Below are positions 40,254 through 48,788 of a stretch of DNA of 64,000 bases, piece by piece. The stretch comes from Methylophilaceae bacterium 11. GTDB lineage: Bacteria; Pseudomonadota; Gammaproteobacteria; Burkholderiales; Methylophilaceae. The stretch covers positions 930,001 through 994,000 of the forward strand of contig JCKJ01000001.1 of assembly GCA_000525025.1 (NCBI GenBank), written 5' to 3'. Positions within the stretch are counted from its first letter, which is position 1, and the number at the start of each line of letters is the position of its first letter. The notes beneath the pieces were generated by a model. That model was not told where the DNA came from and did not search any database. It saw only the letters and a program-made list of their open reading frames with translations. Position numbers and translations under genes: made by a program.

Positions 40254-41762
40254 TTATTTTTTACTATCTAACTTGGCTTTTAATAACGCGCCAAGGTTAG
40301 TAGTGCCGGCTGCCGCAGAGTCATCAGCAATGATGTCGTCTGCTTTTGTTTTAGCTGCTTTTGCTTTTGGCTTAGCGGCTTTGTCGTCGGCTGCAGGATT
40401 ACTGCTACCATTAGGATCTTCTGTCAGTTGTTTAACACCTAAAGAAATTCGCTCTTTTTCTACATCAATGGCAAGAATCACAGCTTGTAATTCATCACCT
40501 TTTTTGAAGTTGCGAATCGCTTCTTCGCCAGTTTGTGTCCATGACAAATCAGACAAGTGCACTAAACCGTCAATGCCACCTGGCAAGCCGATGAATACAC
40601 CAAAGTCAGTAATTGACTTGATTTGACCGGATACTTTGTCGCCTTTAGCGTGAGTAGCAGAGAAATCATCCCATGGATTTGGTTTGCATTGTTTCATGCC
40701 TAAAGACAAGCGACGACGTTCTTCATCAATCTCAAGAATCATCACTTCAACTTCATCACCTAACTGTGCAATTTTGCCCGGGTGAATATTTTTGTTAGTC
40801 CAGTCCATTTCAGACACGTGTACTAAGCCTTCAATGCCTGGCTCGATTTCAACGAATGCTCCGTAGTCAGTTAAGTTAGATACTTTACCGAATAAACGTG
40901 TGCTGACTGGGTAACGACGCGTTAATGCAACCCATGGATCGTCGCCCAATTGTTTGATACCCAATGAAACACGGTTTTTCTCTTGATCGAATTTCAAGAT
41001 TTTTGCTTCAACTTCTTCACCTACCGTCAATACTTCTGATGGGTGTTTAACACGACGCCATGCCAAGTCAGTAATGTGTAGCAAGCCATCGATACCGCCC
41101 AAATCAACGAATGCGCCGTAGTCAGTAATGTTTTTAACGATACCTTTAATCACTGCACCTTCGGTCAATGTGCCCATTAACGCTTCACGGTCTGCACCCA
41201 TGCTGTCTTCCATCACAGCGCGGCGTGATACCACGATATTGTTACGTTTGCGGTCTAATTTGATAACTTTGAAATCCCACTCTTTATTTTCGTATGGAGT
41301 AGTGTCTTTTACAGGACGCACATCTACCAATGAACCTGGTAGGAAAGCCATAATACCGTTTACAGAAACGCGTAAGCCACCTTTAACACGGCTGCTAACG
41401 AAGCCTTTTACAACGCGGCCTTCGTTCATTGCATCTTCTAAATCAAGCCATGCTTGCATTTTCTTCGCTTTTTCGCGAGAAAGTTGTGTAGAGCCAAAGC
41501 CGTCTTCGAGTTTTTCAATCGCAACTTTTACAAAGTCGCCAACGGCAACTTCGAGTTCACCTTGCGCATTTTTGAACTCATCAGCGTTAATCACGCTTTC
41601 AGATTTAAGACCAGCATTAACAATGACGAAATCGTTATCTACAGAAACAACTTCCGCAGTGATGACTTCGCCTGAGCGCATTTCTTGACGCGCTAAGCTT
41701 TCCTCAAAGAGGGCTGCAAAAGATTCCATAGTAGATGGGGTTGAGTTAGAAGTAGAAGCCAT
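40254..41762 (-). CDS. rpsA: Ribosomal protein S1, five S1 domains
   Basis: mRNA-binding protein of the 30S subunit. From ATG 41762 the product has 502 residues. Five S1 repeats can be followed (starts near [79 protein letters not shown]). After repeat five comes a Lys/Ala-rich tail ([15 protein letters not shown]) instead of the sixth repeat of E. coli S1 (557 residues). No Shine-Dalgarno precedes the start, as is common for rpsA. cmk lies upstream, ihfB downstream. Confidence 0.95.
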   Translation of the reverse strand: MASTSNSTPSTMESFAALFEESLARQEMRSGEVITAEVVSVDNDFVIVNAGLKSESVINADEFKNAQGELEVAVGDFVKVAIEKLEDGFGSTQLSREKAKKMQAWLDLEDAMNEGRVVKGFVSSRVKGGLRVSVNGIMAFLPGSLVDVRPVKDTTPYENKEWDFKVIKLDRKRNNIVVSRRAVMEDSMGADREALMGTLTEGAVIKGIVKNITDYGAFVDLGGIDGLLHITDLAWRRVKHPSEVLTVGEEVEAKILKFDQEKNRVSLGIKQLGDDPWVALTRRYPVSTRLFGKVSNLTDYGAFVEIEPGIEGLVHVSEMDWTNKNIHPGKIAQLGDEVEVMILEIDEERRRLSLGMKQCKPNPWDDFSATHAKGDKVSGQIKSITDFGVFIGLPGGIDGLVHLSDLSWTQTGEEAIRNFKKGDELQAVILAIDVEKERISLGVKQLTEDPNGSSNPAADDKAAKPKAKAAKTKADDIIADDSAAAGTTNLGALLKAKLDSKK

Positions 41763-41784
41763 TAAAAGTTTGTATCCAAAAAAG

Positions 41785-41828
41785 TTACTTAATAAGCCAA
41801 AGTGGTATCCCAATTCGGTATTAAGTAA
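41785..41828 (-). promoter_or_regulatory. Stem-loop in the rpsA leader
   Basis: Perfect 9-bp stem, 41785-41793 with 41820-41828 (TTACTTAAT/ATTAAGTAA), enclosing 26 nt that in the RNA include a GGGAUACC element. It ends 22 nt before the rpsA start codon. S1 represses its own mRNA through structured leaders in other bacteria, so this is a candidate autoregulatory structure. Confidence 0.5.
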
Positions 41829-41942
41829 TCCCACCTAGCAGTGGGGTAGTTAATTAAACATTACGCCTAAATGTAGTCGTAACAAGAACACAGGATATTA
41901 CACAAAAAATATCTTATGTTCAATGACTTAAATGCTTTTTTT

Positions 41943-42632
41943 CTATATTTTTTTGTAGGAATGCAAGCTTTTTTGGTAGGCATCCAGCACAAAGTCCACT
42001 GCTTGCTGAATGCTTCTGTCGGATGTGTCCAATAATAGTGCGTCGGGCATTTGTTTGAGTGGCGCTGCGCTGCGCTGACTATCACGTAAGTCGCGCACTT
42101 GTAGGTCTTGCAGAATGGTCTCGTAATTGGCATCTACACCGCGGTTGTGCAATTGCTGGTAACGTCTTTGTGCGCGAATCTCAACATCGGCAGTTAAGAA
42201 TATTTTGAGTGCGGCATCCGGAAACACGACAGAAGCCATGTCTCGACCATCCCCCACCAAGCCGGGTGACTGTCTGAACTGTTTTTGTAAATCGAGCAGT
42301 GCATGACGTACTGCAGGATGTACTGCGACCTCCGATGCGCCGCGACCCATTTCCTCACTACGTACTTCAGCGGTGATATTACTGCCATTCAGCATGATAT
42401 TGCCATGCGAGAATTCAATATTCAGCTGCGTGGTGAGTTTGGCAATGGCTTCTGCATCGCTCCAAACAATGTGCTGTTGCTGACTAGCATAAGCAACAAT
42501 ACGATAAATCGCGCCGGAATCTAAGTAGTGAAACCCGAGTTGCTCAGCAACTAGTTCTGCAACGCTACCTTTACCGGAAGCAGAAGGGCCGTCAATGGCA
42601 ATCACGGGAATGGTAGGGATTGTATTATTCAT
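41943..42632 (-). CDS. cmk: Cytidylate kinase
   Basis: Phosphorylates CMP and dCMP. 229 residues. P-loop IAIDGPSASGKGSVAELVA; LDSGAIYRIVAYA and GRDMASVVFPDAALKIFLTA are characteristic. Cmk-rpsA-ihfB order is conserved. A 180-bp gap to the rpsA start holds the S1 leader and, near 41835, a short CCCAC/GTGGG hairpin. Confidence 0.96.
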   Translation of the reverse strand: MNNTIPTIPVIAIDGPSASGKGSVAELVAEQLGFHYLDSGAIYRIVAYASQQQHIVWSDAEAIAKLTTQLNIEFSHGNIMLNGSNITAEVRSEEMGRGASEVAVHPAVRHALLDLQKQFRQSPGLVGDGRDMASVVFPDAALKIFLTADVEIRAQRRYQQLHNRGVDANYETILQDLQVRDLRDSQRSAAPLKQMPDALLLDTSDRSIQQAVDFVLDAYQKSLHSYKKI

Positions 42633-42727
42633 TAATAAAACTTATCAAACTGTTTAAAACTATCAATTGGATTTGTTAATTGCTTGCGTGCATGATGATT
42701 ACAACAGCTATTTAAGGAGTAGGCATC

Positions 42728-42952
42728 ATGACAAAAACGATTACTTTTGCAATTTTACACTTTACCGTTGCGTTTACGGTGGGTTATTTATTAACGGGTA
42801 GTGCAATGGTGGGCGGCTTATTAGCAGTGATCGAGCCCGCGTGTAATACCGTAGTGTTTTATTTCCACGAAAAGGCTTGGAAGAAATTTGAAGAAGCGAA
42901 TCCGCAAGGTCATGCCAAAGCGGTGAGTTTTGGCTGGTTGCATATACACTAA
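42728..42952 (+). CDS. DUF2061 small membrane protein
   Basis: 74 residues with two predicted membrane helices (TFAILHFTVAFTVGYLLTG and MVGGLLAVIEPACNTVVFYF) and the DUF2061 hallmark FYFHEKAWKKF. Function unknown. A strong AAGGAG precedes the ATG by 9 bp. It stands alone between cmk and aroA, both leftward, and its stop is 6 bp from that of aroA. Confidence 0.85.
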   Translation: MTKTITFAILHFTVAFTVGYLLTGSAMVGGLLAVIEPACNTVVFYFHEKAWKKFEEANPQGHAKAVSFGWLHIH

Positions 42953-42958
42953 GATAAG

Positions 42959-44245
42959 TTAGGATACGAGCTTCTGAAATTCTTCGAAGTAATTGGGGAA
43001 TGTTTTAGCCACACAATTTGGGTCATTAATGGTGATAGGCACGCCGCCTAAGCTCACCAGTGAAAAACACATCGCCATGCGATGGTCGTCATACGTGTCA
43101 ATCACAGCATTAGGCGTGAGTTGCACAGGCGGGGTGATTTTAATGTAGTCCGCGCCTTCCTCAACCATTGCCCCCACTTTGCGCAGCTCAGTTGCCATCG
43201 CACTAATGCGATCCGTTTCTTTAACACGCCAACTTGCAATGTTTTTTAGCGTGGTCGTGCCCTCGGCAAACAGTGCCAAAATGGCTAAAGTCATGGCCGC
43301 ATCGGGGATGTGATTGCAGTCTAAATCAATAGAAGTGAGTTTTGATGTTGGTGAACTCACTTCTATCCAATTGTCACCCCAGCTAACCATTGCACCCATC
43401 TTGCTAATTGCTTCGGTAAATTTGATATCGCCTTGAATGCTATCTTTGGTGATGCCAAAAACACGAATAGGCCCTAGTCCAATAGTGCCAGCAGCGAAAA
43501 AGTAAGATGCTGATGAGGCGTCACCTTCCACAAAAAACTGACCTGGGCTTTGATATTGACTATTGGCAGGAATGGTAAAGCGCTGCCAACCATCGCGTTG
43601 TACTTGCACACCAAATTTGGCCATCAAATTCAGCGTAATCTCAATATAAGGCTTAGAGATCAACTCGCCGACCACTTCAATGGTGGCTTGTTGTTGCGTG
43701 AGAGGAAGTGCCATGAGCAGTGCTGTTAAAAACTGGCTGGAAACATCGCCACGGATTTGAATGGGTTTGCTAACATCCAATTGTGCAGGTGCGATATTCA
43801 ATGGAGGAAAACCGCTATTCGCTTCATAAGCGATATTCGCACCGGCTTGACGTAAGGCATCCACCAAATCGCCAATCGGGCGCTCGTGCATGCGTGGTAC
43901 GCCATGCAAATGATATTCGCCGTGAGATAAAGCAAGCGCAGCCGTGAGTGGCCTAAATGCAGTACCGGCATTACCTAAAAATAAATCCGCTTGCTTGTTG
44001 GGGAAGTTGCCAGCACAGCCAGTGACTTCCCAATCACAATCACCGCATTTTTTCAGTGTTACACCCAGAGTTTGTAATGCTTCTAACATGCGGCTGGTAT
44101 CATCGGAAATCAGTAAATCTCGGATGAGCGTGGTGCCTTTGGATAAAGCAGCCAGCAACAACGTACGGTTAGAAATACTTTTGGAGCCGGGCAGCTTAAT
44201 CTCGCCATTTGCATGTTGAGAAGCGGGTAAGTGAAGTTGTTCCAT
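42959..44245 (-). CDS. aroA: EPSP synthase (3-phosphoshikimate 1-carboxyvinyltransferase)
   Basis: Joins shikimate-3-phosphate and PEP in the aromatic pathway. 428 residues from ATG 44245. [34 protein letters not shown] (PEP/glyphosate loop), and [14 protein letters not shown] are all present. The loop reads GNAGTAFRP, the sensitive class I type. In-frame upstream codons (to a TTG at 44326) would overlap tyrA; ATG 44245 gives the usual start. tyrA lies directly upstream. Confidence 0.95.
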   Translation of the reverse strand: MEQLHLPASQHANGEIKLPGSKSISNRTLLLAALSKGTTLIRDLLISDDTSRMLEALQTLGVTLKKCGDCDWEVTGCAGNFPNKQADLFLGNAGTAFRPLTAALALSHGEYHLHGVPRMHERPIGDLVDALRQAGANIAYEANSGFPPLNIAPAQLDVSKPIQIRGDVSSQFLTALLMALPLTQQQATIEVVGELISKPYIEITLNLMAKFGVQVQRDGWQRFTIPANSQYQSPGQFFVEGDASSASYFFAAGTIGLGPIRVFGITKDSIQGDIKFTEAISKMGAMVSWGDNWIEVSSPTSKLTSIDLDCNHIPDAAMTLAILALFAEGTTTLKNIASWRVKETDRISAMATELRKVGAMVEEGADYIKITPPVQLTPNAVIDTYDDHRMAMCFSLVSLGGVPITINDPNCVAKTFPNYFEEFQKLVS

Positions 44246-44276
44246 GGTGTCTACTAATTCAAATTGAATGATGTGG

Positions 44277-45140
44277 CTATTGTTTGCCTTTTGCCCATTG
44301 ATTTCTGGCATGGCTGGCGCGTTCAAACAAAGCTTCTAAGCCAGTGCTATCACTGTTGATGAGCAATTGCTTCACTGTCGCAAGCTCTTGCTCAAAAGCA
44401 GTGATTTCATTTAACAGCGCTTGTTTATTGGCTAAACTAATGTCTCGCCACATTTCAGGGTGGCTACCTGCAATACGCGTAAAGTCTCTAAAACCGCTGG
44501 CGGCAAAGCTAAATAATTGAGCAGCATTGGGGCGGGATGCAATATCATCTACCAGCGCAAATGCTAGCAAGTGGGGAAGGTGACTGACTGCGGCAAAAAT
44601 AGCATCGTGCTGCTCGGCACTCATAGTGGACACGTTTGCGCCACAGGTACGCCATAAGTCAGTGACTGCAGTAATTGCAATGGCATCAGTATCAGCACTA
44701 GGGGTAATGACTACATTTTTCCCGATAAATAAATCAGCCATGGCAGCAGCGGCACCACTTTTCTCTGCACCAGCAATGGGATGGCCACCAACAAATTGTT
44801 TGCACTGATCACCTAACACCGCGTTTGCATTGGCAAGCACATCGTTCTTTGTACTACCTGCATCTGTTATCACGGTATGGTTAGATAAAAATGGCTGAAT
44901 GCTTTTAAGTATTTGCGTAGTTTGTGCCACTGGTGCAGCGAGTATAATCATGTCTGCATCACGCACGGCGGCTTGAATATCGGACTCTGCGGCATCAATC
45001 ATGCCTAGGTTTAATGCCTCATCCAAGCTATTACGTGTGCGGCCAACGCCCACAATATGCGTATCAACACCTGCCTTTTTTAAAGCAAGTGCAACCGAGC
45101 CACCAATGAGGCCAACACCAACAATAACCAGCTTTTTCAC
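44277..45140 (-). CDS. tyrA: Prephenate dehydrogenase, probable GTG start
   Basis: Oxidative decarboxylation of prephenate toward tyrosine. 287 residues from GTG 45140 ([19 protein letters not shown], the dinucleotide fold). [15 protein letters not shown] carries the catalytic His; [12 protein letters not shown] follows. An ATG at 45188 is in frame and would add 16 residues; the GTG fits the family start better. Upstream is a CCATGC/GCATGG hairpin at 45185-45206. Confidence 0.92.
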   Translation of the reverse strand: MKKLVIVGVGLIGGSVALALKKAGVDTHIVGVGRTRNSLDEALNLGMIDAAESDIQAAVRDADMIILAAPVAQTTQILKSIQPFLSNHTVITDAGSTKNDVLANANAVLGDQCKQFVGGHPIAGAEKSGAAAAMADLFIGKNVVITPSADTDAIAITAVTDLWRTCGANVSTMSAEQHDAIFAAVSHLPHLLAFALVDDIASRPNAAQLFSFAASGFRDFTRIAGSHPEMWRDISLANKQALLNEITAFEQELATVKQLLINSDSTGLEALFERASHARNQWAKGKQ

Positions 45141-45238
45141 AGAGATATCTTGCACAAACAGAATAAAGCCGAAATTGTAACATGCCATGCGTTTGGCTCG
45201 GCATGGTCAACTTAAGTGATTGCAACTGCGTTATAGCG

Positions 45239-45244
45239 TATAAT
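45239..45244 (+). promoter_or_regulatory. -10 element of ssrA
   Basis: Perfect TATAAT, 12 bp before the mature 5' end of tmRNA. The best -35-like sequences are at non-standard spacing. Confidence 0.5.
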
Positions 45245-45256
45245 GTGATTTGCTTT

Positions 45257-45624
45257 GGGGCTGACCAGGTTTCGACGTGGGTTGCAAAGCAGTGCAGGGC
45301 ATACCGAGGATTCAGGTTTCCTCGTAAATCCATCTGAACAAGTATAGTCGCAAACGACGAAACTTACGCTCTAGCCGCTTAATACCGGCTGGACGCTGCA
45401 CCATCTCTCCCGTGGGGTGGGTGGCCTTAAAACCATCGCAGCGTCATATACACGGGATACGTTTTACGTTGGGTTACTTAGCGTAAGATTAACCTTAAGG
45501 TAACTCGCTTAGTCAGTGCTTGTCTGTTGGTGGGGGCTAAGTTAAATTAAACAACAAGGCTAAGTATGTAGAACTGTCTGTGGAGGGCTTGCGGACGCGG
45601 GTTCGATTCCCGCCTGCTCCACCA
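45257..45624 (+). ncRNA. ssrA: Transfer-messenger RNA (tmRNA)
   Basis: Rescues stalled ribosomes with SmpB. 5' end GGGGCTGACCAGGTTTCGACG and 3' end with T-arm GGTTCGATTCCCGCC and CCA are standard. The tag reading frame starts at GCA 45350 and encodes ANDETYALAA before TAA (45380-45382), the usual betaproteobacterial tag. In the acceptor stem, pair 6 is U-U (GGGGCUG with CUGCUCC), unlike E. coli where it is U-A. The 3' end is a typical attachment site for mobile DNA, and an AT-rich cassette follows. Confidence 0.96.
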
Positions 45625-45692
45625 ATAAACAAAAATGGCTACCCTTGTGGTAGCCATTTTTGTTTATGTCGCTGGGGGGAATCGAACCCGCG
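45596..45692. repeat. Inverted copy of the tmRNA T-arm around the terminator
   Basis: CGCGGGTTCGATTCCC (45596-45611, in tmRNA) reappears as a perfect 16-bp inverted copy at 45677-45692. Together with the 19-bp terminator stem between them, this makes an approximately 97-bp imperfect palindrome. The second copy is not part of a recognisable tRNA. It may be the remnant of an attachment site or of an inverted duplication. From 45693 to 45876 no gene is seen. Confidence 0.7.
45625..45667. terminator. tmRNA terminator, symmetric 19-bp stem
   Basis: Perfect 19-bp stem (45625-45643 with 45649-45667), 5-nt loop CTTGT, including an A5/T5 run. Being symmetric, it can act on both strands: for ssrA and for the leftward PIN/ATPase genes. 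Confidence 0.9.
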
Positions 45693-45876
45693 GGATGCGG
45701 GGTGAGCAGGGGTTTCGAATCGCATGCGATGAGCCTGTGAACGACAGTGCGCATGCAGGCGCACTGGCTGGCCAGGATGGCCGATTCCCGCCTTTACTAC
45801 CTTGCGGTGTTATTTTTGTCTATGGATTAGACTGTTTCTATGACGTGATACAAGGTTAGAAATAGTGTGTCCATTT

Positions 45877-46368
45877 CTAATTGCAACAAGAACTAAAATA
45901 CCTAGGGTCTTTAAGTAAATTCTCGTTCCTTCGCCGTGTGTAGAAAACAGGTCTGTGGCTTTTGTGATCGTAGTATCTAGTATCTCTTAAGAAGCCTATA
46001 GATGATATGTCATTGCTTGTGATAATTTTAACTTTTGCAACTGACACAATGGCTACCAAATGAGCATCATTAAATCTTTTGTCATTCTCTCGAATACCTC
46101 TTGATCTTAAATCAACCTCTATTAATTGCTCTTTGGTATCTATCTTAAAATCATCGTAAATTACAACCTTTCCTTTTCGACTAAGTTCGGCTATGAATGG
46201 TAAGTATTTGCCAAGTTTTTTGAGCTCAGATTTGTATTTACTGCCACCATACACAACTTTTCCATTTCTATTATTTATCCACTCAATAACGGGTCTAAAT
46301 TCCTCATGTCTTAAATCTTTATTGTTAAATATGGCTGGTATTGCATTTACATCAATTATTGTGCACAT
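45877..46368 (-). CDS. PIN-like nuclease domain protein
   Basis: 163 residues. N-terminal IIDVNAIPAIF with Asp6, then NDAHLVAIVSVAKVKIITSND with Asp101 and Asp120, a PIN-domain acidic pattern (plus Glu48 or Glu61 as a possible fourth ligand). PIN proteins are Mg2+-dependent ribonucleases, often toxins or effectors. It begins 2 bp after the stop of the ATPase gene, so both are one operon. AT-rich codon use differs from flanking genes. A lone VapC-type toxin is unlikely because no small antitoxin gene is present; the ATPase is the obvious partner. Confidence 0.75.
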   Translation of the reverse strand: MCTIIDVNAIPAIFNNKDLRHEEFRPVIEWINNRNGKVVYGGSKYKSELKKLGKYLPFIAELSRKGKVVIYDDFKIDTKEQLIEVDLRSRGIRENDKRFNDAHLVAIVSVAKVKIITSNDISSIGFLRDTRYYDHKSHRPVFYTRRRNENLLKDPRYFSSCCN

Positions 46369-46370
46369 AT

Positions 46371-47714
46371 TTACAAACCCAATAGTTCCATTTGTTCTCG
46401 AATGAAAAACTCTCTGTACTCATTTGGTTGATTTGAATCAATTTCACCTTTTTGATTAATTTCAATTGGATATACATAGTTTTTTCCTTCTTTTCTGTGG
46501 AAAAAAAGAATTTGAGAGTTACTCTCGCTAGATTTAGCATCATTGCTGTTTTTTGATTGTTCAGATTTTTTCAATCTGTACCTATCGATCATGTAGTCGC
46601 TGTGTGTTTCGACTAATATAGTTTGCTCCCATTTGTTAACAGCATCATAAAATAACTCGCCAATTTCAGCTTGTGCTTTAGGGTGCAGGTGAACCTCGGG
46701 CTGCTGAATAATAAACCATGATTTATTTGCTCTAGTCGCAATTTCAGCAAGAATTGGGAGGGATTGAGACACCCCATATCCCACATTCATAATGCTAAGT
46801 GGGTGGTTGTCTAAAACTACATCTAACTCAAACGGGGAGTTTTTGGTTCTGCCATATTTTTTTAACTCAAGCTTTTTAAAAAGACCAGATTTATTTGCTG
46901 TTCTTTCAATGATGTTTTTTAAATTATTACCCTTTGAACTACCAATTATTGTGCTCAATAAATATGGTGTATGTTCACCTTCAGGTGAAAAGTCATAATT
47001 TGGTTCATCATATGTTCTCTTGGGCTTAGAGCGTATTGGAGCTAACCAGATTGGTCTTACATTTGGGGATGAGATATCATAAAAAGGTACATTAATACTA
47101 TGATCTTGCTTATCTAGTTCCTCATATGCGCTGTATATTGCAAACCTAATATCGAATTTTTCTTTATTTAAACGGGATAAAGTTTTGTATCCTTTACCAT
47201 TTTTATGAAAATCAATAAGTGAACTGAGCACACATTCAGCTTGTTCTTTTGAGTCAATACTAATGTCTTCAACATTTTCTAATGAGTACATCGCCATTGT
47301 ATTCAAAATTTTTATATGCAAGATGTAGTTTTTGTTTAATATCAACGATATGATTTTTGGTTCAGGCATCCCATTCTTGTTTGAGAAAGTCATCAGAAAG
47401 CCAATATTTATTAAATTGGTCTCTTTTTCTGATGACTTAGCAGAAAGATTGTTTATACAACCAACTCTGAAATAACTTTTGTCTTCTGCAGACGCGCTGA
47501 TAATATCAATCGAATGACCAAGATTTACTTCCTCAGTCTTAAATTCAAAGCTATACCAAAAGTTGAAATCCGTAATTATTTTAATTAATGACAATACTGA
47601 GCTTTTGCCAGAGCTATTCTCACCTACAAAAAAATTCATTTTCATTAGCGGAATTACTGTGTTTTGAAAGCCTCTGAAATTGTCCATTAAAATGTAATTA
47701 TTATATTTATCCAT
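46371..47714 (-). CDS. OLD/DUF3696-like AAA ATPase
   Basis: 447-residue ABC-type (SMC-like) ATPase of the AAA_15/AAA_21 group. The start LMDNFRGFQNT and Walker A GENSSGKSS (31-39) are clear. Signature region is NVGYGVSQSLPIL. Walker B is FIIQQPEVHLHPKAQ, with the QPE form usual in the DUF3696 group. H-loop is ETHSDYMIDRYR. C-terminal region (EYREFFIREQMELLGL) also fits DUF3696. No TOPRIM domain follows, so the partner nuclease is the PIN gene. Base composition is distinctly AT-rich. Similar ATPase-effector pairs serve in phage defence. Confidence 0.82.
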   Translation of the reverse strand: MDKYNNYILMDNFRGFQNTVIPLMKMNFFVGENSSGKSSVLSLIKIITDFNFWYSFEFKTEEVNLGHSIDIISASAEDKSYFRVGCINNLSAKSSEKETNLINIGFLMTFSNKNGMPEPKIISLILNKNYILHIKILNTMAMYSLENVEDISIDSKEQAECVLSSLIDFHKNGKGYKTLSRLNKEKFDIRFAIYSAYEELDKQDHSINVPFYDISSPNVRPIWLAPIRSKPKRTYDEPNYDFSPEGEHTPYLLSTIIGSSKGNNLKNIIERTANKSGLFKKLELKKYGRTKNSPFELDVVLDNHPLSIMNVGYGVSQSLPILAEIATRANKSWFIIQQPEVHLHPKAQAEIGELFYDAVNKWEQTILVETHSDYMIDRYRLKKSEQSKNSNDAKSSESNSQILFFHRKEGKNYVYPIEINQKGEIDSNQPNEYREFFIREQMELLGL

Positions 47715-47798
47715 TCAAAAGTTTCCTTGAGAGTTGTTTTGCTACACAGTAATGATTAAACATCAATTTATCAAGCATCAGTATTAACTTTGTCAAAT

Positions 47799-47830
47799 AA
47801 GAAAAAACCCGCCAAAGCGGGTTTTTTCTT
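47799..47830. terminator. Bidirectional terminator downstream of marR
   Basis: Perfect palindrome AAGAAAAAACCCGC-CAAA-GCGGGTTTTTTCTT. It lies 13 bp after the marR stop (leftward) and upstream of the ATPase gene, so it insulates the cassette from marR. Confidence 0.92.
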
Positions 47831-47842
47831 ATCTTAATCAAC

Positions 47843-48304
47843 CTACACAACTTCAGCCGATTGAGCTTCGGTTTCAGAGTTCATTACTCGAACAAGATCA
47901 TGCAGTGATTTTTTAAGTTGGTCAAACGCTTCATTGCTTAAACCGGTTTTACAAGCAACGCCTTTTTGGATTTCTGCGACTTCGTCTTGTAATGCGTAGC
48001 CTTTTTCTGTGAGTTTGATTTCTACCACGCGCTCGTCTGATTTATTGCGTAATCTTTGCAAAATACCAGCGGTTTCTAGTCTTTTTAATATGGGCGTTAG
48101 ACTGGCGGAATCTAGGTCTAATTTTTGCGCAATAGCGCTAACGCTCATGGTGTCGTACTCCCAAAGTACCAGTAAAACTAAGTATTGGGTATAGGTGAGT
48201 CCTTTTTCGTCCAGCGCCGCTCGGTAAGCGCGCGTAAGTGCATGGGTTGCTGAATACAGGGCAAAACATAGTTGACTATCTAGTTTTAGGTTGATGTGTT
48301 TCAT
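47843..48304 (-). CDS. MarR-family regulator, OhrR-like
   Basis: 153 residues with a winged helix-turn-helix (SVSAIAQKLDLDSASLTPILKRL) and dimerisation helices. N-terminal LDSQLCFALYSA carries a Cys (Cys13) at the position of the peroxide-sensing Cys of OhrR, and FALYSATHALTRAYRAALDE is OhrR-like. No ohr gene adjoins. A perfect palindrome 25 bp upstream suggests autoregulation. An in-frame TTG three codons upstream is possible, but ATG 48304 is preferred. Confidence 0.87.
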   Translation of the reverse strand: MKHINLKLDSQLCFALYSATHALTRAYRAALDEKGLTYTQYLVLLVLWEYDTMSVSAIAQKLDLDSASLTPILKRLETAGILQRLRNKSDERVVEIKLTEKGYALQDEVAEIQKGVACKTGLSNEAFDQLKKSLHDLVRVMNSETEAQSAEVV

Positions 48305-48328
48305 TGTGGCCAAAAGTGAATACGGATA

Positions 48329-48345
48329 AGTGTAAATATTACACT
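48329..48345. promoter_or_regulatory. Candidate MarR/OhrR operator
   Basis: AGTGTAA-ATA-TTACACT: 7-bp arms, perfect dyad, 24 bp upstream of the marR ATG. Size and composition fit MarR-family operators. It may also influence the rightward GGDEF-EAL gene about 380 bp away. Confidence 0.6.
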
Positions 48346-48712
48346 TTATCTTTATTCAATAGTTTAGATTTTTATATGCATGTCTAAAATTTACAGTTAA
48401 GCGTATGAAAAAATACATATTTATTGAAATGTATGCTTTGCTATTTTAAAAGTCTCCAGTTTGTAAGTCTATTGGCAGTTTAATTGGCGCACATTCTCCG
48501 CAGATAAGCACGATGCTAAGCCTGCCAACCCATGTATATCGGTGTTGTGTTGGCTGTTTGGCATGCACATGCATGTCATGAATATTGTTAATGCATTAAA
48601 TTTTAGTGTGTTTTTTGTTGCCAAATAAGGTTTACTAAAATACGATTACATTGAACTCCATGTACTACCTGTTTAGCATATAAAAAAATATCAATAATGT
48701 TGCAATGCACCG
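48346..48712. other. 367-bp intergenic region without gene
   Basis: AT-rich gap between the marR operator and the GGDEF-EAL ribosome binding site. No ORF of note, no strong hairpin with T-run; a cluster of GCATGC/CATG palindromic bits at about 48560-48580. Probably holds the promoter of the GGDEF-EAL gene; none could be assigned with confidence. Confidence 0.5.
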
Positions 48713-48788
48713 AAGGGGATGAAAAATTAGTGAGTTAAGCAAAAGTTTACTCAAGATTATTTGGCCATTCATCATCATCATTTCCCTA

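Noticed and set aside
45560-45859. ORFs on both strands over the tmRNA 3' end and downstream palindrome
   Set aside because: They read through T-arm-like sequence (GNRTR-type peptides) and lack start signals; such peptides are a common artefact of tRNA/tmRNA ends.
45877-46368. PIN gene as VapC of a classical VapBC toxin-antitoxin pair
   Set aside because: No small AbrB/RHH-type antitoxin ORF adjoins; the protein is longer than typical VapC (about 130) and is coupled to an ATPase.
48540-48585. Cluster of CATG/GCATGC palindromes as CRISPR-like or regulatory array
   Set aside because: Units are short, irregular and without spacer structure. No CRISPR array was seen anywhere in the window.
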